Below are positions 1 to 4,603 of a stretch of DNA of 6,477 bases, piece after piece. The stretch comes from Planctomycetota bacterium. GTDB lineage: Bacteria; Planctomycetota; UBA1135; UBA2386. A program made the translations under genes and the position numbers. The notes beneath the pieces are model-generated. The model was given only the letters and a program-made list of their open reading frames with translations. It made no database searches and was not told the DNA's origin. Location of the stretch: positions 1-6,477 of the forward strand of contig CANGSN010000189.1 of assembly GCA_947455805.1 (NCBI GenBank), read 5' to 3'. Within the stretch, counting starts at the first letter, position 1. Every line of letters starts with the position of its first letter.

Positions 1-53
1 CGGCGGCGGAGCCGGAGGCTGAAGTCGTGGCCGAAACCAAGACGGAGGCCTGA
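1..53 (+). CDS. C-terminal tail of an upstream gene, probably ribosomal protein bS6 (partial)
   Basis: The frame that ends in TGA at 51-53 is open to the left edge and encodes an Ala/Glu-rich acidic tail, AAEPEAEVVAETKTEA. Its stop lies 2 bases before the rpsR start, and the rpsR Shine-Dalgarno site lies inside its last codons, as expected for an upstream gene in the same operon. In most bacteria the gene before rpsR is rpsF (bS6) or ssb. SSB proteins normally end in an acidic tip closing with a Pro-Phe, which is absent here, whereas bS6 often carries a variable acidic C-terminal extension, so bS6 is the better guess. Only 16 codons are visible, so the identity rests on context rather than homology. 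Confidence 0.55.
   Translation, partial: AAEPEAEVVAETKTEA
44..48 (+). promoter_or_regulatory. Shine-Dalgarno site of rpsR
   Basis: GGAGG lies 7 bases before ATG 56 and 13 bases before the second in-frame ATG at 62. The spacing favours 56 as the start. The site overlaps the last codons of the upstream gene, suggesting translational coupling. Confidence 0.75.
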
Positions 54-55
54 AC

Positions 56-361
56 ATGAGCATGTCTTCGAATTACGGTGGTGGTGGCGGTGGCGGCGGC
101 GGCGGGATGGGCGGTGGCTCGTCTCGCGACGGCGGTCGTCGCAGCAAGTTCGGCCGGTTCGGTGCGCGTCGCCGCGAGGTGATGCCCGAGGAGCCGCTCG
201 ACTACAAGAACGTCGCCTACCTGTCCAAGTTCGTGTCGGCCAATGGCCGCATCCAGTCGCGCAAGCGCACCGGCTTCTCGGGTCAGAACCAGCGCATGCT
301 GGCCGAGGCCATCAAGCGCGCTCGCCTCATCGGCCTGATGCCGTTCGTGGGGAGGATGTGA
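56..361 (+). CDS. rpsR: 30S ribosomal protein bS18
   Basis: This is the small-subunit ribosomal protein bS18, which binds 16S rRNA in the platform together with bS6. The 101-residue product has a conserved core at about residues 48-97, with LDYKNVAYLSKFVS, the basic stretch QSRKRTG, and the helix AIKRARLIGLMPF, all typical of the family. Residues 1-47 are an unusually long N-terminal extension: ten consecutive glycines (8-17), Met18, three more glycines, then an Arg-rich segment (RRSKFGRFGARRR). Many bS18 proteins are about 75-90 residues, so the extra length is all N-terminal. ATG 56 is chosen because GGAGG lies 7 bases upstream; ATG 62 would remove only two residues. The stop is separated from rplI by one base, so the two genes are almost certainly one transcript. 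Identity is certain; what the extension does is unknown. Confidence 0.97.
   Translation: MSMSSNYGGGGGGGGGGMGGGSSRDGGRRSKFGRFGARRREVMPEEPLDYKNVAYLSKFVSANGRIQSRKRTGFSGQNQRMLAEAIKRARLIGLMPFVGRM
77..118 (+). repeat. GGN trinucleotide tract encoding polyglycine in rpsR
   Basis: Ten Gly codons (GGT/GGC/GGG mixed) run from 77 to 106, followed by ATG and three more Gly codons to 118. The mixture of synonymous codons breaks the perfect repeat, but it remains a low-complexity GGN microsatellite-like tract in which length changes in steps of three bases would keep the frame. Confidence 0.85.
351..355 (+). promoter_or_regulatory. Shine-Dalgarno site of rplI
   Basis: GGAGG sits inside the last codons of rpsR, 7 bases before ATG 363. 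This fixes the rplI start and implies that ribosomes ending on rpsR can load directly onto rplI. Confidence 0.75.
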
Positions 362-362
362 A

Positions 363-815
363 ATGGAACTCCTGTTGAAGCAGAACATCGAGCACCTCGG
401 CCGCATCGGCGACGTGGTGAAGGTCAAGTCGGGGTACGCGCGCAACTACCTGTTGCCGCGCGGGCTCGCCGTCATGGTGACGAAGAGCAACCTCGCTGCC
501 ATCGAGCAGGCGCGCGCCGCCGCGTTGGCCGAGGAGCAGCAGCGCGTCGCCGCGATGAAGGAACTGGCCCAGAAGGTCGGCGAAGCCTCGGTCACGATCG
601 AAGGCCGCGCCAGCGCCGAAGGCCACCTGTTCGGCTCGGTCACGGCGGGCAACATCGCTGCGGCCCTGCGCGAGAAGGGCATCCCGGTCGAGGACAAGCA
701 GGTCCGCCTGGAGCAGCCGCTGAAGCAGGTTGGCGTCTACGACGTCGTCGTGCACCTGCACGCGACGGTCGAGGTCAACTGCAAGGTCTGGGTCGTCCAG
801 CAGAAGACGGCCTGA
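363..815 (+). CDS. rplI: 50S ribosomal protein bL9
   Basis: bL9 binds 23S rRNA at the base of the L1 stalk and reaches out from the large subunit. The 150-residue product is close to the usual length of about 148. The N-terminal rRNA-binding domain shows the L9 signature from Gly13 on (GRIGDVVKVKSGYARNYLLP, then RG at 33-34). A long Ala/Glu-rich linker helix covers about residues 45-72, and the C-terminal domain runs from about 73 to 150, with EGHLFGSVT near residues 86-94. The start at ATG 363 has a good GGAGG 7 bases upstream, within rpsR. It is cotranscribed with rpsR at one-base spacing. The following 178-base spacer suggests that the ribosomal protein operon may end here, although no classical U-tract terminator is present. 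No abnormal residues are apparent. Confidence 0.98.
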   Translation: MELLLKQNIEHLGRIGDVVKVKSGYARNYLLPRGLAVMVTKSNLAAIEQARAAALAEEQQRVAAMKELAQKVGEASVTIEGRASAEGHLFGSVTAGNIAAALREKGIPVEDKQVRLEQPLKQVGVYDVVVHLHATVEVNCKVWVVQQKTA

Positions 816-817
816 GC

Positions 818-926
818 GAGGAGGCCTGCGCCGCGCGCTCCGCGAGGACGTGCGGCGCTGGCTCCTCCGAAGCCGGCGGGCGTGCGCCGGCTGCCCCGCA
901 TCGCCGTTCGCACCGATCGGCGGTGC
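818..926 (+). other. Cluster of inverted repeats downstream of rplI, possible transcript end or attenuator
   Basis: Three inverted repeats follow one another after the rplI stop. GAGGAG at 818-823 can pair with CTCCTC at 862-867 across a long loop. AGCCGGC at 871-877 pairs with GCCGGCT at 886-892 (7 bp, 8-base loop). GCACCG at 910-915 pairs with CGGTGC at 921-926 (6 bp, 5-base loop). None is followed by a T-run, so these are not classical intrinsic terminators. They could stabilise the 3' end of the ribosomal protein mRNA or mark a Rho-type end, but in DNA this GC-rich, hairpins also arise by chance. No small gene with a credible start and ribosome site was seen in 816-993. Confidence 0.35.
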
Positions 927-956
927 CTCCTGCGGCCGCCGTTCCGCGGGACCGGT

Positions 957-986
957 CGCCTGACTGCGAGCCGCCTGACTGCGAGC
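957..986 (+). repeat. Perfect tandem duplication of a 15-bp unit before rimO
   Basis: CGCCTGACTGCGAGC occurs at 957-971 and again, with no gap and no mismatch, at 972-986, ending 7 bases before the rimO start. Each copy carries a TGA in the rimO frame (961-963 and 976-978), so the repeat also fixes the upstream limit of the rimO reading frame. The unit is not itself palindromic. A direct-repeat operator or a recent replication-slippage duplication are both possible. Confidence 0.85.
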
Positions 987-993
987 AGATGCC

Positions 994-2421
994 GTGAACG
1001 AAGCGATCCGCGTGTCGATGATCAGCCTGGGCTGCGCCCGCAACCTCGTCGACTCCGAGGTGCTGCTCGGCCACGTCGTCGAAGAAGGCCTGGTGGTGGT
1101 CAAGGAACCCGCCGACGCCGACGTCGTCGTCGTCAACACCTGCGGCTTCATCGAGACCGCCAAGCAGGAGTCGATCGACACCATCCTGTCGGTCGCGCGC
1201 CTGAAGGAAGAAGGCAACCTGAAGGGCGTCATCGCCGTCGGCTGCCTGGCCCAGCGCTACGGCGACGACCTGCGCAAGAACGTCAAGGAACTCGACGCGG
1301 TGTTCGGCCTGTCCGACTACTCGGGCGTGCCGGCCGTCGTGCGCAAGATCGTCAACGGCAGCACGCGCCGCTGGGTCGCTCCGGTCGACGGCGGCAAGCC
1401 GAAGGGCCCGCGCAGCGACACCAAGCGCTTCCTGCTGACGCCGAAGAGCTTCGCCTACCTGCGCATCAGCGAGGGCTGCGACCACACCTGCACGTTCTGC
1501 GCGATCCCGAAGATGCGCGGCAAGAACCGCAGCAAGCCGATCGAGGTGTTGGTCGAAGAAGCGCAGAACCTCGCCGCCGCCGGCGTGCAGGAGCTGGTCG
1601 TCGTCGCCGAGGACAGCACCGCCTACGGCCTCGACACGACGCGAAAGCGCCAGATCCACACGCTGCTCGAGCAGCTCGGCGAGGTCGACGGCATCCGCTG
1701 GATCCGGCTGATGTATGCCTACCCGCACACCGTGCTGCCGGAGCTGACGACGTTCCTGCGCGAGCATCCGAAGGCGGTGAAGTACCTCGACATCCCGATC
1801 CAGCACATCGCCTCGCCGATGCTGAAGGCGATGAAGCGCGGTGTCTCCGGCGAGCAGGTGCGTGGCATCCTCGACCGCCTGCGCAGCGAGGTGCCCGGCA
1901 TCGCCGTGCGCAGCACGCTGATCGCCGGTTTCCCGGGCGAGACCGAGGCCGACTTCCAGGCGGCGAAGGAACTGGTCACCAGCTACCGCTTCGAGCGGCT
2001 CGGCGTGTTCCCGTACTCGCAGGAAGAGGACACGCCGGCGTTCGACATGCCGGACCAGATTCCGGCCAAGGTCGCGGAAGCACGCGTCGCCGAACTGATG
2101 GAGCTGCAGCGCTCGGTCATGCGTTCGTTCCACGAATCGCTGGTCGGCAAGACGCTGCCGGTGATCGTCGACGGCTACGACGCCGAGGCGAAGCGGGTGG
2201 TCGCGCGCACGTGGGCCGACGCGCCGGAGGTCGACGGGCGTGTGCTGCTGCCGAAGGGCTGCGCCGAGCCGGGGGCGATGCTCGACGTCACCATCAGCAA
2301 GGCGCACGACTACGAGCTCGAGGCGACGCCGGTCGCAGCGGGCGACAAGGCGGGCGACAAGGCGGGCGTCAGAGACGGCGGCAAGAAGCCGGCGGGCGGC
2401 AAGGCGAAGAAGCAGGCATGA
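994..2421 (+). CDS. rimO: Ribosomal protein uS12 (Asp) methylthiotransferase RimO
   Basis: RimO is a radical-SAM enzyme with two Fe-S clusters that methylthiolates the beta-carbon of a conserved Asp of ribosomal protein uS12. The 475-residue product has an N-terminal UPF0004 domain with the three cluster cysteines Cys14 (SLGCARN), Cys50 (NTCGF) and Cys84 (VGCLAQRYG). The radical-SAM motif is Cys162-x3-Cys166-x2-Cys169 in ISEGCDHTCTFCAIPKMRGK. A C-terminal TRAM domain spans about 378-445. The wording around the SAM motif and the YSQEEDTPA segment (341-349) is RimO-like rather than MiaB-like. Residues about 447-475 are a Gly/Lys/Ala-rich tail not needed for the family fold. GTG 994 is the first conventional start after in-frame TGA codons at 961 and 976. 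It has only a weak purine stretch upstream, and ATG 1018 is an alternative that would still keep Cys14. The stop overlaps the pgsA start by 4 bp. Placement next to rpsR-rplI fits a ribosome-modification role. Confidence 0.95.
   Translation: MNEAIRVSMISLGCARNLVDSEVLLGHVVEEGLVVVKEPADADVVVVNTCGFIETAKQESIDTILSVARLKEEGNLKGVIAVGCLAQRYGDDLRKNVKELDAVFGLSDYSGVPAVVRKIVNGSTRRWVAPVDGGKPKGPRSDTKRFLLTPKSFAYLRISEGCDHTCTFCAIPKMRGKNRSKPIEVLVEEAQNLAAAGVQELVVVAEDSTAYGLDTTRKRQIHTLLEQLGEVDGIRWIRLMYAYPHTVLPELTTFLREHPKAVKYLDIPIQHIASPMLKAMKRGVSGEQVRGILDRLRSEVPGIAVRSTLIAGFPGETEADFQAAKELVTSYRFERLGVFPYSQEEDTPAFDMPDQIPAKVAEARVAELMELQRSVMRSFHESLVGKTLPVIVDGYDAEAKRVVARTWADAPEVDGRVLLPKGCAEPGAMLDVTISKAHDYELEATPVAAGDKAGDKAGVRDGGKKPAGGKAKKQA
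2340..2363 (+). repeat. 12-bp tandem repeat in the rimO 3' end
   Basis: GGGCGACAAGGC occurs twice in tandem (2340-2351 and 2352-2363), followed by the first five bases of a third copy. In frame it encodes two copies of GDKA within the low-complexity tail of RimO, suggesting that the tail grew by slippage. Confidence 0.8.
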
Positions 2422-3005
2422 ACCTCCCGAACACGATCACACTGCTGCGCCTCGTGCTGACAGTGGGGGTGTTCGTGTGCCTGGAGGTGGCGACGACCGT
2501 CTCCGGCCTGGGTTTGCACAGTCCGGACCCGACGACGGTCTACACTGCGTTCGTCTTCTTCCTGATCGCCGCCTTCACCGACTTCCTCGACGGCTACTTG
2601 GCCCGCAAGTGGAACCTGGTGACCGCGTTCGGCCGCGTCGCCGACCCGTTCGCCGACAAGGTGCTGATCGCCGGCTCGCTGGTCACGCTGCTGCAGTTCC
2701 CCGCGGCGACCTCGATCCTGACCACGTGGTATGTCGTCGTCGTCATCGCCCGCGAGTTCCTCGTCACCGCGATCCGCGGCGTCGTCGAAGCCAGCGGCAA
2801 GCCGTTCCCGGCCGACCAGCTCGGCAAGTGGAAGATGGTGTCGCAGTGCTGGACCGTCGGCGCGCTGCTGACCACGGTCGCCGGCAGCGAGACGTTCGTC
2901 TGGGCGGCGCAGTGGGGCTTCTGGGTGTCGCTCGGGCTGACCGTCGTGTCGGGCGCCAACTACGTCTGGAAGGCCCGCACGATCCTGTTCGCCGGCGCGA
3001 AGTGA
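2418..3005 (+). CDS. pgsA: CDP-diacylglycerol--glycerol-3-phosphate 3-phosphatidyltransferase
   Basis: PgsA makes phosphatidylglycerophosphate from CDP-diacylglycerol and glycerol-3-phosphate in the inner membrane, the committed step to phosphatidylglycerol and cardiolipin. The 195-residue product opens with NLPNTITLLRL, typical of PgsA. It contains the full CDP-alcohol phosphotransferase motif: Asp55-x2-Asp58-Gly59-x2-Ala62-Arg63, eight residues, Gly72-x3-Asp76-x3-Asp80. Several hydrophobic segments (about 8-27, 41-57, 83-95, 102-120, 144-156, 165-180) are consistent with a polytopic membrane enzyme of normal length. The start is ATG 2418 in an ATGA overlap with the rimO stop. The frame is open much further upstream, but that part is only a shadow of rimO. 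Another CDP-alcohol transferase specificity (for example phosphatidylserine or inositol-phosphate type) is possible but less likely given the N-terminus. rimO-pgsA adjacency is, from general knowledge, seen in several phyla. Confidence 0.93.
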   Translation: MNLPNTITLLRLVLTVGVFVCLEVATTVSGLGLHSPDPTTVYTAFVFFLIAAFTDFLDGYLARKWNLVTAFGRVADPFADKVLIAGSLVTLLQFPAATSILTTWYVVVVIAREFLVTAIRGVVEASGKPFPADQLGKWKMVSQCWTVGALLTTVAGSETFVWAAQWGFWVSLGLTVVSGANYVWKARTILFAGAK

Positions 3006-3113
3006 ACTGCCGGGAACCCCGCCGAGGGATCGCGCTCGCGGCGTGACGGCGCGGCAGTCGTTCGCCATGATGCGCCGCCACCCGGCGATGCCCCGCCGGC
3101 CTCTCCCGAACGC
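3006..3113 (+). other. Spacer between pgsA and the PP2C-like gene
   Basis: This 108-base gap has no convincing gene. A short inverted repeat (CGCCG at 3073-3077 with CGGCG at 3083-3087) lies 26 bases before the next start, and CTGCCG at 3007-3012 matches CGGCAG at 3052-3057 in inverted orientation. There is no T-run, no clear Shine-Dalgarno sequence before ATG 3114, and no recognisable -35/-10 pair. The gap may hold a promoter for the next two genes, but this is not shown. Confidence 0.3.
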
Positions 3114-4241
3114 ATGGCGCGCACAGCCAAGACGAGCAGACCCGTCGGCAAGTTGGCCGTTCCCATCGCCCTCGGCGGCGCCATCGCCGGCCTCGTCGGC
3201 GGTCTCGCCACGACGCTGGTGCTGGTGCAGAACCTCGGCGCCAAGCTCGACGACGCCGCGGTCTCGCGCGGGTGGACGATCGGGCTCGTGCTCAGCGTCG
3301 TCGTCGCCGCGGTCGCCTTTGGCATCGCCTGGATGCTCGCCGGCAAGGTCGGCGCCCGCGTCAGCGAGGTCGGGCGCTCGGTCGGCAAGATCGGCCGCGG
3401 CGGTGCCGAGGTGCGCGTGCGCATCGACGGCAACGACGAAGTGGCAGCACTCGGCCGTTCGGTGCAGGCGCTGGCGTCGGACCTCACAGCCCTGCTGAAG
3501 GACCAGCAGCAGGCGAACGGCGGCATGCACGCGTCGCTCGATCCGCTGGTGCAGCAGCTGCGCGACAAGACCGTGCCGCAGAAGTTCCCCGACGTCGCCG
3601 GCTACGAGGTCGACGGGGCGATGAGCAACGGCTCGCGCGGCGGCCTCGACTACTTCGACGTCGTCGCCGTCGCTGGCGAGACCCCGACCACGGTGGCGTA
3701 CGTGGTCAGCGCCGAGGGCCAGGGCGCCTTGTCGGTGGTGGCGATGCGCATGGCGCGCGACGAACTGCACCGCGCGTTCGCCGCCGGGGCCACGCCGCGC
3801 AAGGCGCTGGCGCACACCAACAAGGTCTGCAAGACGCACCTGCCGACCGGCGTCTGCGCCAAGGCCACCGTGCTGCAGTTCGGCGCCGACGGCGCCAAGC
3901 TCTATCAGGCCGGCGCGCGCACACCGCTGCTGATCTGCCATCGCGGCGAGGTGCTCGAACTCAACGCCGAAGGCCTGGCGATCGGCCTCGACGACGGCCC
4001 GGTGTTCGAGAAGTCGCTGCGACCGCAGGAGATCGAGATGAGCCCAGGCATCCGCCTCGTGCTCGGCAACGACGCGCTGCTGCGCGCCGGCGGCCTGCTC
4101 GACCTGCTGCGCCAGCACTCGCCGCGGCACACGCGCATGTTCATGAACGTCGTGCTCGGCGGCCTCGAGCAGGACGCCGGCGAGGACGGCCTGCGCGAGG
4201 ACCTGCTGCTGATCACGGTGAAGCGCGCGGGGCAGGAATGA
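3114..4241 (+). CDS. Membrane-anchored HAMP plus SpoIIE/PP2C-like protein with altered metal site
   Basis: The 375-residue product has two hydrophobic segments (about 13-38 and 54-75) joined by a short loop. A HAMP-like region follows (about 77-128, with the DEVAALGRSVQAL segment), then a SpoIIE/RsbU-type PP2C domain (about 160-372). Such proteins usually dephosphorylate anti-sigma antagonists or related Ser/Thr-phosphorylated targets. Aligned by eye with family motifs, GLDYFD (177-182) stands for GGDYYD and keeps Asp179. SAEGQG (199-204) stands for DVSGHG, so the usual metal-binding Asp is Ser199, with Glu201 nearby. LGNDALLRA (317-325) stands for LYTDGLTEA and keeps Asp320. REDLLLITV (361-369) keeps Asp363. 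The fold is thus recognisable but one key ligand is changed, so activity may be lost, weakened or compensated. The start is ATG 3114, the first start in the frame after the pgsA stop, and it lacks a clear Shine-Dalgarno site. The stop overlaps the next gene by 4 bp. No partner-switch regulator (anti-sigma or STAS) is in the window. Confidence 0.82.
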   Translation: MARTAKTSRPVGKLAVPIALGGAIAGLVGGLATTLVLVQNLGAKLDDAAVSRGWTIGLVLSVVVAAVAFGIAWMLAGKVGARVSEVGRSVGKIGRGGAEVRVRIDGNDEVAALGRSVQALASDLTALLKDQQQANGGMHASLDPLVQQLRDKTVPQKFPDVAGYEVDGAMSNGSRGGLDYFDVVAVAGETPTTVAYVVSAEGQGALSVVAMRMARDELHRAFAAGATPRKALAHTNKVCKTHLPTGVCAKATVLQFGADGAKLYQAGARTPLLICHRGEVLELNAEGLAIGLDDGPVFEKSLRPQEIEMSPGIRLVLGNDALLRAGGLLDLLRQHSPRHTRMFMNVVLGGLEQDAGEDGLREDLLLITVKRAGQE

Positions 4242-4567
4242 GCGCTCCCGAGCTGCCGAAGGTCCCGGCGCCGGCCGGTTCGTTCCAGCGGTTGATCGAG
4301 GAGATCTACTTCGCGCGCGACGCGGGCCGCGGCATCCCGCGCACGCTGCTGTGGTTCGTCGAAGAATGCGGCGAGCTGGTACGTGCGATCCGGCGCCAGG
4401 AACGGCAGAACCTCGAAGAGGAGTTCGGCGACGTCTACGCGTGGCTGGCGACGCTGGCGTCGCTGCACGGCATCGACCTCGAGGCCGTCGGGCGGCAGAA
4501 GTACGGGGCCGGTTGCCCGCGTTGCCGCGCGACGCCGTGCAGCTGCCCGCATCCGACGCTGGTGTGA
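4238..4567 (+). CDS. MazG-like nucleotide pyrophosphohydrolase with C-terminal Cys cluster
   Basis: This small all-alpha NTP pyrophosphatase-like protein has 109 residues. The MazG/dUTPase-like fold is indicated by the metal-binding motifs Glu42-Glu43-x2-Glu46 in WFVEECGELVRAI and Glu62-x2-Asp65 in NLEEEFGDVYAWLATL. Enzymes of this superfamily hydrolyse (d)NTPs to the monophosphate and pyrophosphate; the substrate here cannot be read from the sequence. The C-terminus adds Cys93-x2-Cys96-x4-Cys101-x-Cys103 (YGAGCPRCRATPCSCP), a probable small metal-binding knuckle, seemingly shared with some other short MazG-like proteins. ATG 4238 overlaps the previous stop (ATGA), and GGCAGGA just upstream gives a closely spaced ribosome site. 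The overlapping frame upstream is a shadow. Cotranslation with the HAMP/PP2C-like gene suggests joint expression, not necessarily a joint function. Confidence 0.85.
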   Translation: MSAPELPKVPAPAGSFQRLIEEIYFARDAGRGIPRTLLWFVEECGELVRAIRRQERQNLEEEFGDVYAWLATLASLHGIDLEAVGRQKYGAGCPRCRATPCSCPHPTLV

Positions 4568-4575
4568 GACGGCGC

Positions 4576-4589
4576 CGGGCCTTGGCCCG
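4576..4589. terminator. Short GC hairpin between convergent genes
   Basis: CGGGC (4576-4580) pairs with GCCCG (4585-4589) around a CTTG loop, in the 36-base gap between the MazG-like gene and the convergent TPR gene. It could serve both strands. The stem is only 5 bp and no T-run follows on either strand, so its role as a terminator is inferred from position. Confidence 0.3.
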
Positions 4590-4603
4590 AGCTGCGGCCG
4601 CGT

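Noticed and set aside
932..939. GCGGCCGC palindrome as a protein-binding site
   Set aside because: An 8-base GC palindrome is common by chance in DNA of this composition, and nothing nearby supports a role.
327..1232. A 301-codon minus-strand frame across rplI and the spacer
   Set aside because: It lies antisense to a certain ribosomal protein gene, has biased composition and shows no domain.
775..2307. A 510-codon open frame antisense to rimO
   Set aside because: The translation is Arg/Asp/Leu/Val-biased with no recognisable motif, while the sense strand encodes a complete RimO with all six cluster cysteines.
882..2417. An upstream in-frame extension of pgsA giving a 707-residue fusion
   Set aside because: The extra part is Arg/Pro-rich shadow sequence overlapping rimO in another frame. 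PgsA has its normal length and N-terminus from ATG 2418.
994..2421. MiaB (tRNA methylthiotransferase) instead of RimO
   Set aside because: The sequence around the radical-SAM cysteines, the YSQEEDTPA segment and the neighbouring ribosomal genes fit RimO better.
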